DNA from: Chloroflexota bacterium | Lineage (GTDB): Bacteria; Chloroflexota; Anaerolineae; Aggregatilineales; UBA2796 | Direction: 5' to 3' | Length of the DNA stretch: 64,000 bases | Assembly (NCBI GenBank): GCA_021325095.1 | Contig: JAJPHV010000131.1 | Span: forward strand, 1 to 64,000 | Shown here: piece by piece, positions 44,087 through 53,553 of the stretch | Numbering within the stretch: the first letter of the stretch is position 1 | Layout of the letters: each line of letters starts with the position of its first letter | The notes under the pieces: generated by a model | Seen by the model: only the letters and a program-made list of their open reading frames with translations | The model's database searches: none | What the model was told of the DNA's origin: nothing | Translations under genes and position numbers: made by a program

Positions 44087-45259
44087 CTAGGGCGTGTGTG
44101 CTCCGCCCACGTTAGCGGCGCTGACATACTTCTCCGGTTCCTTGTCGAAGCTACGTTTGCAGCCAGCCCCGCAGAAGTAATACAACTGCGTCTCGTACTC
44201 GGACATATACTTCGCAGACGCAATGTCCACCGTCATACCACAGACCGGATCAAGCGCTTCACCCGATGGCGCAGGCTGATCCAGGTATTGGTCCGGTTCG
44301 GTGGCAAAGCGGGATTTGCAGCTTTCGCTGCAAAAGTAGTAGGTGTGGCCCTGGTGCTCATAGACGTACTCGGCCTCGGCGATGTTGACGGCCATGCCGC
44401 AGACAGGATCGACAGCCTGCGTGGGTTCCGACGCGCCAGGCGAGACCGATTCCAGGAGCGCAGCAAGGTCGATCTGCCCTGCGCTGCGACGGTGCTGAAC
44501 GATCTCCGCGATGATACTCACGGCGATCTCCTCGGCCTGTACTGCCTGGATGTCCAGCCCTGCCGGACATTTCAAGGCTGCAAGCTGCGCAGGCGTCAGC
44601 CCTGCCGCGCTCAGATAGTCCAGGACGGCTTTGAGACGGGTTTTGCTGGCAACCAGGGCCACGTAGGCTGCCTTGGAGCGCAGGGCATGTTCGAGCGCCA
44701 CTTCGTCGTAGTTTCCGTGCGTTGTCACCACCACGTAGGTAAGCGGTGTGATCCTGGACACCAGGAGACCCAGATCGGTGATCAATTCGTCGGCTTCAGT
44801 CTGCATGTTGGCCGGGTCGGCATCGGGATCGACGGCGATGGTGCGGTAATTCATGACTTTGCCGAGCCGGATCAGGGCGTGCGCGATGGGCAGATTGCCG
44901 ACCACCATCAGGCGCGGCATCGGATGTTGCGGCTCAATATAGATTTCCAACGTCCCTCCACTGAAACAGGTCATCGGCAGATCGATTAAGCCTTCGCGCG
45001 GCGTTTGATCTTGCGGGTTGGCACTGAGCCGGATCAGGCGCGAATGTCCATCGGCCAGCGCTGTCTTCGCCTCCTTTACGACGGTTGGCAGCGCGCAGCT
45101 ACCGCCGACCCAACCGTGCAGCGCGCCCTGGGCCGTGATGATGGCCTTATCGCCGGGTTTGGCCGAGGTCGGTTTCTCCGCACGCACCACAATCGCAATG
45201 GCAAAGGGTTCGTCCTTTGCCGAAAGCTCGGACGCTCTGGCAAAAAATTCGCCGTACAT
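44087..45259 (-). CDS. XdhC/CoxI-family protein with two C-terminal YHS domains
   Basis: About 390 residues. The N-terminal XdhC/CoxI part includes HGWVGGSCALPTVVKEA with the conserved Cys. A Rossmann-like half follows: RLMVVGNLPIAHALIRLGK and VTTHGNYDEVALEHAL. This family helps insert the sulfurated molybdenum cofactor into xanthine or CO dehydrogenases. Two YHS repeats follow: DPVCGMAVNIAEAEYVYEH...YYFCSESCKSRF, and DPVCGMTVDIASAKY...YYFCGAGCKRSF. Each has three Cys, likely metal-binding. Start ATG 45259 is preferred: GGAG lies nine bases upstream. No molybdoenzyme genes are nearby. Confidence 0.88.
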   Translation of the reverse strand: MYGEFFARASELSAKDEPFAIAIVVRAEKPTSAKPGDKAIITAQGALHGWVGGSCALPTVVKEAKTALADGHSRLIRLSANPQDQTPREGLIDLPMTCFSGGTLEIYIEPQHPMPRLMVVGNLPIAHALIRLGKVMNYRTIAVDPDADPANMQTEADELITDLGLLVSRITPLTYVVVTTHGNYDEVALEHALRSKAAYVALVASKTRLKAVLDYLSAAGLTPAQLAALKCPAGLDIQAVQAEEIAVSIIAEIVQHRRSAGQIDLAALLESVSPGASEPTQAVDPVCGMAVNIAEAEYVYEHQGHTYYFCSESCKSRFATEPDQYLDQPAPSGEALDPVCGMTVDIASAKYMSEYETQLYYFCGAGCKRSFDKEPEKYVSAANVGGAHTP

Positions 45260-45454
45260 AAATTTCCACTCCACAGAATTACATTACTTTTGGTTGGGGT
45301 CGGGCAGATCAGCGCAAAAACGTTCAACCAGGTATTGTGCCATTGCGCTGCCATTCGCGCTACTGTGTAAACTGCAACCGCGTGCATCCATCTGGCGAGG
45401 TGCAGGTTCAATAACGGCTGTGACGGCCTTAGCAGGATGAACAGCGGTCATCGT

Positions 45455-46474
45455 TCACTGTGCTTCACGGATGGCAGCCTCCAAATGCGGCAAGGACACG
45501 TCATAGCGGTAGGGCACGTTTATGTGGCCGTCGTTAAATAGCTCAAAGTCGTGCCTGATGCCGAGCGCGGTCAGCTTCTGTGACATCAGGCGCGTCCCGA
45601 CCTGAAAGTTCAACTCGTCCCACAGGCCACAGTCGATGTAGATGTACTTCATCCGGCGCAGCGCCCCCGCATATTCCGGGCGATCCACCATGCGCAGCGG
45701 GTCCCAGGCCAACCAGCGCTGCCATACCTCCTCACGCAGTGCCCCTGTCTGCATGTCAATGGGCATGTCAAAGCCACGATGTGCCGCCGGGTCGGGCGCA
45801 TAGGCGGCCCCGTAGCAGAGCATCCCCAGAACGGAGAAGAACGGATCGTGAGTCTTGGGTTTAATGGTCGGTATCTGCTGAATGAAGCCTTCCAGCCCGC
45901 CAAAGCGCTGCAAGTTGGCGTGCAGCTTCGCCAGATCGGGCAGGTAGCCGAACTCGAAATAGATGTCGCCGCTGTGGGAGGCCAGCGCGCTGAACAGTTC
46001 GGGGTGGCGCATGGCCTGGACATAGGCCCCGTAGCCACCGCTGCTCTTTCCGGTGATGGCGCGATGTTCCCGATCCGGCAAGGTGCGATAGGTCTTGTCC
46101 ACGTAGGGGATCAGTTCGTCGATCAGGTAATCTTCGTAGCGACCCAGGGCCGACGAGTTGATGTATTGTGCGCCCCCGAAGATCGTCCAGCAATCGGGCA
46201 GCACCGCGATCACCGGCTCCATTGCGCCACTGCGGATCAGGCGGTCAATGCGCTCCGGGAACGATTCACCCCAGGCCACCGGCGCCAGCAGCAGCGGCCC
46301 GCTGCTGCCGTGCCCGGCTAGCACGTAGATGACCGGGTAGCGCCGGTTGGGGTAGTCGTCGTAGCCAGGCGGCAGGTAGACGGGCAGCATCCGCTCCGTC
46401 GGATCGCCCGGCAAGTTGCCTTGTAGTACCTGGCTTTGCAAATAAGGGGTTTCAACGCGCCCTGCCAGCCGCAT
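45455..46474 (-). CDS. Putative esterase (enterochelin esterase / esterase D-like)
   Basis: A 339-residue alpha/beta hydrolase of the putative-esterase family. LPPGYDDYPNRRYPVIYVLAG is the family entry strand. The nucleophile is in ITGKSSGGYGA, and FNDGHINVPYRY holds the likely catalytic His. No signal peptide is visible, so it is probably cytoplasmic. Start ATG 46474 has GGAGGAG eight bases upstream. Substrate unknown; relatives cleave siderophore, S-formylglutathione or feruloyl esters. Confidence 0.85.
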   Translation of the reverse strand: MRLAGRVETPYLQSQVLQGNLPGDPTERMLPVYLPPGYDDYPNRRYPVIYVLAGHGSSGPLLLAPVAWGESFPERIDRLIRSGAMEPVIAVLPDCWTIFGGAQYINSSALGRYEDYLIDELIPYVDKTYRTLPDREHRAITGKSSGGYGAYVQAMRHPELFSALASHSGDIYFEFGYLPDLAKLHANLQRFGGLEGFIQQIPTIKPKTHDPFFSVLGMLCYGAAYAPDPAAHRGFDMPIDMQTGALREEVWQRWLAWDPLRMVDRPEYAGALRRMKYIYIDCGLWDELNFQVGTRLMSQKLTALGIRHDFELFNDGHINVPYRYDVSLPHLEAAIREAQ

Positions 46475-46690
46475 AGGGTTTGCTCCTCCGCTAACATCGT
46501 TAAAAACAGACGCGACGAATCGGCTTCCGCCTGGGAAAGCGAATAACGCCCAACGAGTCTGATGGTGCCAATCGCTTTACCTGAAACGCCGTCCGGGGCC
46601 GACTAACGCCAGCCTCATTCCTGAACGACATTACTGGCAGTCTTACCTGGCTCTGGAAGCAGTCATTTTTTCCCTGCACCTGACAACGGC

Positions 46691-46719
46691 TTGACAGGCG
46701 ATGTCATCCCTGCTAAATT
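46691..46719 (+). promoter_or_regulatory. Promoter of the exopolysaccharide cluster
   Basis: TTGACA (46691-46696), exactly 17 bases, TAAATT (46714-46719). It lies about 475 bases ahead of the NusG-like gene and is the best promoter seen for the whole forward-strand cluster that follows. Confidence 0.6.
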
Positions 46720-46726
46720 GCTACCC

Positions 46727-47194
46727 GGATAGATGGGCCAGCGACAAGCTCGGCCCCCAGATTCTGGTCGTGTTTTCAGGTGTGTTCCCAGGAAGACCGT
46801 AGTATCGAATCCACCACCGCAAGTATCTGCGGGTAGCTGTTACCTGTTTGTTATGTATTAAACTCGAAACCTGTGATAAACTAATGCCATTCATCCTGCT
46901 CAGTGCGCACACCGGAAAAATAAGGATGTAAGATGATAATAGTCCTCACGCCGAAAAATGGGCAGTCTGTCAGTATCCCACTCTGTGAGCCTCCTGACAG
47001 GGCCAAAGAAAGTCCGCTGATAAGCCGAACACAACTGCCAGCCTTGAGCAACCTGAGTCCCCTCCGCCCCCAAAGACGTGCGAATTGATGGGATAGGTTG
47101 AAGCTTCGTCGGCGCAATTCAAAGCAATATTCCCGACATGGCGTTCGCAGTCGCAAACACAGGCAGTGTACCTCCTTTAGGGAGAGCAGGGGAA
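46727..47194 (+). other. Long untranslated leader of the exopolysaccharide transcript
   Basis: About 465 bases with no supported gene. It contains a small hairpin ACCGCA-AGTATC-TGCGGGT near 46810-46830 and no terminator with a T-run. No known riboswitch consensus was recognised. Its length ahead of an antiterminator gene suggests regulatory structure (inference). Confidence 0.35.
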
Positions 47195-47707
47195 ATGAGT
47201 CTGAGCGATTGGTATGTGCTTCGCAGCAAACCGCACAAAGAAAACCAGGTTGATGCCCGGTTACGGACAGCCGGGATCCAAACGTACTATCCCTGCCTCA
47301 GCGTGAAGCCTGTCAACCCGCGCTGTTCAACAACCCGGCCCTATTTCCCGGGCTATCTGTTTGTATATGCCGATCTGGACTTAATCAACTCGGGAAGCCT
47401 GCAATGGCTACCTGGCGCAGTGGGACTGCTTCAATTCGGGGATACGCTTGCTACCGTGCCCGATAGTTTCATCAAGCAGCTCAGGCAGCGGATCGAGCAG
47501 ATCAACCAGGCTGGCGGACTGACATACAATGACCTGAAACCCGGTGACCGCGTGCAAATTACCGGCGGGCCGTTCGCGGGTTACGAGGCGATTTTTGACA
47601 CCCGGCTGGGCGGGAACGAACGGGTGCGCGTGCTGCTGGAGATTCTGGGGCGATTGGTCAACGCCGAGATCGATGCCAGGGACATCGCCAGGCTGCGCAC
47701 AAACTGA
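47195..47707 (+). CDS. NusG/RfaH/LoaP-like transcription antiterminator
   Basis: A 170-residue NusG paralogue. The NGN domain opens SDWYVLRSKPHKENQVDARL and continues YYPCLSVKP, RPYFPGYLFVYADL. The C-terminal KOW is LKPGDRVQITGGPFAGYEAI. Paralogues of this kind (RfaH, LoaP, UpxY) let polymerase read through long polysaccharide operons. Its place as first gene before at least ten such genes fits that role (inference). Start ATG 47195 follows AGGGAGA and AGGGG. It is not the housekeeping NusG, because no secE or ribosomal protein genes adjoin it. Confidence 0.88.
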   Translation: MSLSDWYVLRSKPHKENQVDARLRTAGIQTYYPCLSVKPVNPRCSTTRPYFPGYLFVYADLDLINSGSLQWLPGAVGLLQFGDTLATVPDSFIKQLRQRIEQINQAGGLTYNDLKPGDRVQITGGPFAGYEAIFDTRLGGNERVRVLLEILGRLVNAEIDARDIARLRTN

Positions 47708-47767
47708 GCCTGACAAGTCGGTAGTTTCGAGTGATTTTTTAATTCAGATCAGAACCAACAACACGGG

Positions 47768-47783
47768 TTGACATGTATGTCAA
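47768..47783. promoter_or_regulatory. Perfect palindrome between the antiterminator and FecR genes
   Basis: TTGACA-TGTA-TGTCAA, six-base arms, within the 303-base gap 47708-48010. It could be an operator or a short RNA hairpin for the antiterminator. Nothing else in the gap is recognised. Confidence 0.35.
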
Positions 47784-48010
47784 AAGGGCGGAGCGCGCCT
47801 GAAGCCTGCCGATTTCTTCCTCCTGGCGCGGTGCAAAATGGCAACCTCGACAGCTTATACCACCCGATAACCTGCCGCCTCGAAAACGACACAGGCCGGC
47901 AGTTGCACTTCAAATCGGCTTCCGCGTCGTTATTGCTTCCCGAGTCGAAAGAATAAGAATGCCAGGAATGGCTTCTCAGTAACAGCCCTTGTGCAGAGGG
48001 GGGTATCCAC

Positions 48011-49222
48011 ATGACACTTCCGAAACGTCTCAAAGCTTCTAGCATCACATTAGTCGCCATCACGATCCTCACCGCAGCCCTTTCGGGTATCATGCTTTCC
48101 CCCTCTCAGGCGCAGAGCTTTTCGGGGACGCTGGTGCCTACGGCTGGCCTTGTGCAAATCCTTCCCAGGGGCAGTGATGCCTGGGTAAATGTGGCTGAAC
48201 AGCGGCTTGTTCAGGAAGGCGACCAGATACGCACCGGCTCGGACGGCGTTGCGCATCTCAATATTGTCACAGGCATTGCGGTTGACATCTATCCCACGTC
48301 GCAGGTCATCCTGAACAACCTCTCTATGCGAGACGACTCGGGAGAGATCTTCAACCTGGTGCAGATCGTGGGCACGACTTATACCAACGTGACGCAGACA
48401 GTCCGCGCCAGTGATGAAGTGCAGATCACCCTGCCGACGGCTGGCGTGACGGTGCATGGTACGCAGTTTTTTACCTACGTTGACCCCGATCTGAACGTCG
48501 GCGTCATCAGCCAGGAACATGCGGTTGAGGTGCAGACGGCTGATAATCGCAAATTCACAGTGACGCCCGACAACTTCATCTATATCCAGTTCAAAATCTC
48601 TCCGTCAGCTACTGTGACTCTGACTTGCACGCCTGAATTCCTCAGGGCAAATACGATCCCTCACTACGTGATCGAGCCATTGAATGGTGACACAAGCAAG
48701 ATTCAGGCGCTGCGGAACTTCCTTCGCTCTCTGGTGAGAAGCAATCTCAACCCGCACCTGCGCGTCTTCCTCAGATCGTTCGTGGGGTTGCCGGCAGTGC
48801 CGTTGGATGGTCTTGGGGCTAATGATGACGAGGAGGAACTGCAAGAAACGCTAAACGCCATTGAGACGCTGCCCCCAGAGAAGGTCAATCTGTCAGACTT
48901 TTTGAGCCAGTACCGTGACTTCTGGGGCAAGACCTATAAAGGCGCGCTAACAGACCCCATGTCGCCAGCCACCTGTGGCAATGGCAAAGCCGATGCGGGT
49001 GAGACTGCGGCGAACTGCCCGGACGATTTCAGCAACCCTGCTTCCTGCGGAAACGGAATCTGCGAGACGAACAGGCCCGGCCTGGGCGAGTCGGCGATTA
49101 GCTGCCCGGCAGACTGCTTGCCCCACGAGAAGCTGGCGCTCAGTTGCAGTCTGGTCATCCGTCAAAGAGTTCACCCGCCTACGCCCGTGCCGGGTGGGGC
49201 GCCGTCCGGTGTCGGACGGTGA
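48011..49222 (+). CDS. Secreted FecR-domain protein with Cys-rich CGNG repeats
   Basis: A 403-residue exported protein. The signal peptide ASSITLVAITILTAALSGIM ends near AQSFSG. The FecR domain, about 45-180, includes GSDAWVNVAEQRLVQEGDQI, RTGSDGVAHLNI and TAGVTVHGTQF. The middle is helical. Two Cys-rich repeats lie near 320-372: CGNGKADAGETAANCPDD, and CGNGICETNRPGLGESAISC plus PADC, like metal-binding or disulfide modules of secreted proteins. First structural gene after the antiterminator; possibly a surface sensor or polymer-binding protein (inference). Start ATG 48011 follows AGAGGGG. Confidence 0.85.
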   Translation: MTLPKRLKASSITLVAITILTAALSGIMLSPSQAQSFSGTLVPTAGLVQILPRGSDAWVNVAEQRLVQEGDQIRTGSDGVAHLNIVTGIAVDIYPTSQVILNNLSMRDDSGEIFNLVQIVGTTYTNVTQTVRASDEVQITLPTAGVTVHGTQFFTYVDPDLNVGVISQEHAVEVQTADNRKFTVTPDNFIYIQFKISPSATVTLTCTPEFLRANTIPHYVIEPLNGDTSKIQALRNFLRSLVRSNLNPHLRVFLRSFVGLPAVPLDGLGANDDEEELQETLNAIETLPPEKVNLSDFLSQYRDFWGKTYKGALTDPMSPATCGNGKADAGETAANCPDDFSNPASCGNGICETNRPGLGESAISCPADCLPHEKLALSCSLVIRQRVHPPTPVPGGAPSGVGR

Positions 49223-49402
49223 ACTGACATTCCCAGCCTATTTGCTATCCGGTGGCTTCCGATGGAGTCGAGGCTGCTGACGGTTCCTCCTCGACTCAGA
49301 GCAGGTTTGTGCGTCCAAATTCGCCTGTAGCAGGTCGTCCACACTGATTGGCCTGCTCGTGGCCCCAGGGCCTCGAAACTGACAGACAAGCTACGGAAAC
49401 CC

Positions 49403-51337
49403 ATGAAGCACATGCACCATAATCCGGTCTTGCGTAACAGGGCTTTTTTTCTCCTTGACATCGTGATCCTGGTTGTATCCGCCATCGCCAGTTTTATGAT
49501 GCGGCTTGAGACGCTGAACCTCGAATCGAGTATGTGGCACGGGGTTGCGCTCTATCTGGTCATCGCCATCCCGTCGCGGCTGGTGCTCTTCTTGGTCTCC
49601 GGCATGTATCGTGTCTACTGGCTCAATGCCGGGCCGGGCGAGCTGCTGCTCGTCGGGTCGGTCTGTTTGAGTTCGGGCCTGATGGTAACAGCGCTGGTGT
49701 TTGTGCTCACCAGTCTCTGGCCGGGCACTCTGGCCGTGCTGCCCAGGTCGATCCCACTCATCGATCTGTTGCAGGTGATGGTGCTGGTAGCTGCCGTCCG
49801 CTTCATCCCGCGCACAGTCAAATACGTCGTTTTATACAGGGGGCATCGCCCGCACCGGGGCCGCACCTACAACCAGCGCATCATAATCATCGGCGCAGGC
49901 CACACCGGCGTGCAGGTGCTGGATGCGCTTGAACATACCAACGACAGTATCAGCGTTGTCGGATTTCTGGACGATAACATCAGCAAAATTGGCTCCCACG
50001 TTCACGGGCTGCGCGTCCTGGGCAAGATCAGTGACCTGCGGAACGCTGTCAGAAACTTCAACGTCAACCTGGTCGTTATTGCTATCCCTTCTGCTGAGGG
50101 CAGCCTGATCAGGCGCATTGTCCATGACTGTCGGCAGATCGACGTCGAATACAAAATCGTGCCGGGTCTGCACGAGGTGATCCGAAACAAGATCAGCTAC
50201 AGGACACTGCGGCCTGTCTCAATCGAAGATTTGCTGCGCCGCAAACCGGTAGAACTTGACACAACAGACATCTACCACAAACTCCACGAGCGGTGTGTGA
50301 TGATAACCGGCGCTGGCGGGTCGATTGGCTCGGAACTGGCGCGCCAGGTCATGCGCTGCCGACCAGGCCGTCTGATGCTCGTCGGGCACGGCGAAAACAG
50401 TCTATTCGACATTTCAAACCGTCTCCGCGAGGAGTTTCCGGGCGAAACGTGCGACGTGATCCTGGCAGACATACGCGATGAGCAGCGCATGGCCGCCATT
50501 TTTGAACAATGGAGGCCGAACGTGATCTTTCACGCCGCGGCCCACAAACATGTTCCCCTGTTGGAGTCAAACGTCACGGAGGCGGTCACGAATAATATTC
50601 GCGGCACGCAGAATCTGATCGCGCTCTGCAATGAATATGGGGCAGAGCGGATGGTGCTGATCTCCTCTGACAAAGCGGTCAATCCGAGCAATGTGATGGG
50701 CATGAGCAAGCGTGTGGCCGAGTTGTTGATCATGAAAGCGGCCAATCACCACCCGCAGCGTTTTGTGGCCGTGCGCTTCGGCAACGTACTCGGCAGCCGG
50801 GGCAGCGTAGTCCCGATCTTCCAACGACAGATTGCCAGTGGTGGGCCGGTGACCATTACCAGCGAGAAAATGACCCGCTTTTTTATGAGCATTCCAGAAG
50901 CGGTCCTGCTGGTCTTGAAAGCCAGTGTCATGACCAACACAGGTTCACTATTTGTCCTGAATATGGGTGAACCGGTACGGATTGTGGACCTGGCGAAAGA
51001 CCTGATACGCCTGAGCGGGCTGGAGCCAGAGGTTGACGTGGAGATCAAGGTGACGGGTCTGCGCCCTGGCGAAAAACTCTGTGAGGAGTTGTTCTGGAGT
51101 TACGAGCATCCTCAATCGGTGGAAGGCGGCGCTATTTTCACAGTTGAGATGCCGTCGGCCTTTGCCCGGAGCCTCTCGACGCAGCTCGACAGGCATATTC
51201 CTCTGCTGATGCGCGCCACAGCCGACCACGATGAAAAACGCGCCTACCAGATACTCTCAAGCCTGGTCTTTGCTCCACCGGAAGAGATACGCAGTGCGAC
51301 GCCCGCGCTCAGGATGGTCTATGTCCCCGAACAATAA
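49403..51337 (+). CDS. Membrane-bound nucleotide-sugar 4,6-dehydratase (CapD/WbpM/PglF type)
   Basis: A 644-residue protein that probably converts UDP-GlcNAc to a 4-keto-6-deoxy sugar. Four membrane helices at 1-130 (FFLLDIVILVVSAIASFMM; VALYLVIAIPSRLVLFLV) precede a first Rossmann unit (RIIIIGAGHTGVQVLDALE) and the catalytic SDR domain (MITGAGGSIGSELARQVM). The active site is of the Ser-Met-Lys type: SSDKAVNPSNVMGMSKR has Met in place of the usual Tyr, as in WbpM/FlaA1-type enzymes. FGNVLGSRGSVVPIFQ follows. Likely the sugar-priming step of the cluster. Confidence 0.92.
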   Translation: MKHMHHNPVLRNRAFFLLDIVILVVSAIASFMMRLETLNLESSMWHGVALYLVIAIPSRLVLFLVSGMYRVYWLNAGPGELLLVGSVCLSSGLMVTALVFVLTSLWPGTLAVLPRSIPLIDLLQVMVLVAAVRFIPRTVKYVVLYRGHRPHRGRTYNQRIIIIGAGHTGVQVLDALEHTNDSISVVGFLDDNISKIGSHVHGLRVLGKISDLRNAVRNFNVNLVVIAIPSAEGSLIRRIVHDCRQIDVEYKIVPGLHEVIRNKISYRTLRPVSIEDLLRRKPVELDTTDIYHKLHERCVMITGAGGSIGSELARQVMRCRPGRLMLVGHGENSLFDISNRLREEFPGETCDVILADIRDEQRMAAIFEQWRPNVIFHAAAHKHVPLLESNVTEAVTNNIRGTQNLIALCNEYGAERMVLISSDKAVNPSNVMGMSKRVAELLIMKAANHHPQRFVAVRFGNVLGSRGSVVPIFQRQIASGGPVTITSEKMTRFFMSIPEAVLLVLKASVMTNTGSLFVLNMGEPVRIVDLAKDLIRLSGLEPEVDVEIKVTGLRPGEKLCEELFWSYEHPQSVEGGAIFTVEMPSAFARSLSTQLDRHIPLLMRATADHDEKRAYQILSSLVFAPPEEIRSATPALRMVYVPEQ

Positions 51338-53492
51338 TCCAGTCAACCGAGTGAGCGACAAAGATGACTCCGCCTGGAATGATGAACCGGCTGTCACCCG
51401 ACCACAAGACAGGCTACAAGTCGCTGCTCCGGCTGCGGAAACCGCCAGTGCTTCGCCGCCTTTGATCCGAACCGTGAACAGTCAGCAACCCGTCATTCCA
51501 GCCAACCCGACCAGCGTGCGGACTGCGGGTCAGTCCAGGCGGCAACAGAGACATCGCTCGCCTCTCAGGCGGGTTTCAAGGCGTTTCGCCAGGGTGTTGC
51601 GCTGGCGAGCGATCCTGATTACCTTGCTCATTTTCAGCATTATACCCGCCGCCGGGATACTGGTCTTTGCGACAGACGCCACCACACGAGTGCAGGAATC
51701 GCTCTCCAATCTCAAACGTGTCGCCAATACCCTCACCAGTCGCAGTTTTACCGAACTGACTCTTGCCGATTTTGGTAGGCTGCAAGCCAGTGTTCAAGAT
51801 TTGGCGACAAGTTTAGGCCACGCCAGACAGCAAAGCAGTCTGGTGCAGCACTTTTCATTCCTGAAACCAGACCTGGAGACGGTCTCCGGGGCGCTGGATG
51901 GCGCCGAGCAGGTCGCGCTGGCCGCACAGAATATCCTGGACGGCCTCCAACCGGCGCTGTTCTTTCTGATGGGCGGACAGAGCGGGCAATCGCTGACGAC
52001 GCAGATTTCCTCCGGCGAGCGCCTGATCGAACTGCTGCGGATCGGGCAAGGCAAGTTTGTAACGGCTCGTGAGCAGCTTCTGGCAGCGCAACAGGACATC
52101 AAAGCGCTCAATCTGAACGGCCTGTCACCCGATCTGTTATTGCAGATCGAGCAACTTGAACAATATCATGGTCAACTGACCACAATCAACCAGTTCCTGT
52201 TGGAAGGGCCGGACCTGCTTACAACCATCTTTGGCCTGAACACCCCTCGCAATTACCTCGTCCTGTCACAGAACAGCGATGAACTGCGTCCATCAGGTGG
52301 TTACATCAGTACCTACGGTTGGCTGCGCGTGCGCCGTTTCCGTATCACCGACTATGCCTACAGCCCCACAACGCCTCTCAGCCCGAATCCGCCGCCTGCA
52401 CAGATGGCGAGCACGCTCCATATCCCGGACTGGTGGATCCATTATTCACAACCGATTTACAGCGCCTGGGATGGTAGCTGGTATGCTGATTTTCCGCACA
52501 CAGCCCAAATGGCAGCCTGGTTCTATGACCAGGGTCAGAATCCACGCTCGCCAGTGGATGGGGTGATCGCTATCGACCTGATGGGGTTTGAGAAAATCCT
52601 TGAAAGCCTGGGCAGTGTCTCTGTTCCAGGCTACGACGAAGTGATCAACGCGCAAAACTTCCGAGAGGTGGTCTACCGCATTCGGGCCGAAAAGGAGGGG
52701 CACAAAGCGTTTCTGGCGGCGGCCTACAAACAGATTTTCGCCGATTGGCAAAACATCGATGAAAACCGGGCCGCGCCGCTGCTGAATGCCGTCCTCAGCG
52801 CCCTCCGCGAGAAGCACATCATGGTCTATTTCACCGACGCCCGGCTCAACGAATTCATGAGTCTGCTTGGTTGGGACGGCGCTCAGAGGCCGGGTCACTA
52901 TGACTATTTCATGGTTGCCGACGCCAACCTGGGCAACAAATCCAACAGTTCAATTACTCGCTCGCTGACTTACGATGTTGCTATTCAGCCCGACGGCAGC
53001 CTTAAAAGCCGGGCTGCACTCTCCTACGATTATTCGGCCAGCGTGGCCGATAAAGACCCTGCGGTGAAGCCGGAGCACTACGGTAATCAGAAGGACTATG
53101 CCAACCTGATGCAAGTTTTCATCCCCAGCGGGAGCACGCTCACTGGCACGGATAACGTTCAGGTTGACCCCCAAACGGTGAATGATGAGCCTCTCACCAC
53201 GCTGGTTGCTACAGTCAAGGTGAATTTCGATTCGACGGAGCGCTTTCAATATTCATACACCACACCTTCGCTCGTTGAGCCGTTCGGCCCATACTGGCGC
53301 TATCGCCTCCTGTTGCAAAAACAGCCCGGCACGCCGGGCGATGCAGTGAACGTGCAACTTGCACTGCCCCCCGGAGCCAGCCTTGTCGGCGCTTCACCTG
53401 CTCCGGTGGCCAATTACACGCTGGATAACACGATTCTTGAGTTCCGCTTCCAGCTTGTGACTGACCAATGGATCGAAGTCATTTTTAAATGA
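51321..53492 (+). CDS. DUF4012-domain membrane protein
   Basis: About 723 residues from ATG 51321, overlapping the dehydratase stop by 17 bases. An in-frame extension upstream lies wholly inside the dehydratase gene and is discounted. A cytoplasmic basic segment (SRRQQRHRSPLRRVSRRFAR) precedes one membrane helix near 98-120 (AILITLLIFSIIPAAGILVF). The outside part is a coiled, then globular DUF4012 region (LNTPRNYLVLSQNSDELRPS; GGYISTYGW). The family is frequent in polysaccharide clusters; it resembles LytR-type surface-polymer proteins, but its function is unproven. Confidence 0.83.
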   Translation: MSPNNNPVNRVSDKDDSAWNDEPAVTRPQDRLQVAAPAAETASASPPLIRTVNSQQPVIPANPTSVRTAGQSRRQQRHRSPLRRVSRRFARVLRWRAILITLLIFSIIPAAGILVFATDATTRVQESLSNLKRVANTLTSRSFTELTLADFGRLQASVQDLATSLGHARQQSSLVQHFSFLKPDLETVSGALDGAEQVALAAQNILDGLQPALFFLMGGQSGQSLTTQISSGERLIELLRIGQGKFVTAREQLLAAQQDIKALNLNGLSPDLLLQIEQLEQYHGQLTTINQFLLEGPDLLTTIFGLNTPRNYLVLSQNSDELRPSGGYISTYGWLRVRRFRITDYAYSPTTPLSPNPPPAQMASTLHIPDWWIHYSQPIYSAWDGSWYADFPHTAQMAAWFYDQGQNPRSPVDGVIAIDLMGFEKILESLGSVSVPGYDEVINAQNFREVVYRIRAEKEGHKAFLAAAYKQIFADWQNIDENRAAPLLNAVLSALREKHIMVYFTDARLNEFMSLLGWDGAQRPGHYDYFMVADANLGNKSNSSITRSLTYDVAIQPDGSLKSRAALSYDYSASVADKDPAVKPEHYGNQKDYANLMQVFIPSGSTLTGTDNVQVDPQTVNDEPLTTLVATVKVNFDSTERFQYSYTTPSLVEPFGPYWRYRLLLQKQPGTPGDAVNVQLALPPGASLVGASPAPVANYTLDNTILEFRFQLVTDQWIEVIFK

Positions 53493-53553
53493 TCCCGCCG
53501 GGATCGCCTTATCCGATTGCCGATCAGGCAGTAGACAGGAATGTATATTCCCG

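Noticed and set aside
46721-47156. Small reverse-strand frames in the exopolysaccharide leader
   Set aside because: No ribosome binding sites, domains or coding bias; they oppose the leader.
46727-47194. Cyclic-di-GMP riboswitch in the exopolysaccharide leader
   Set aside because: Conserved GEMM core sequences could not be matched.
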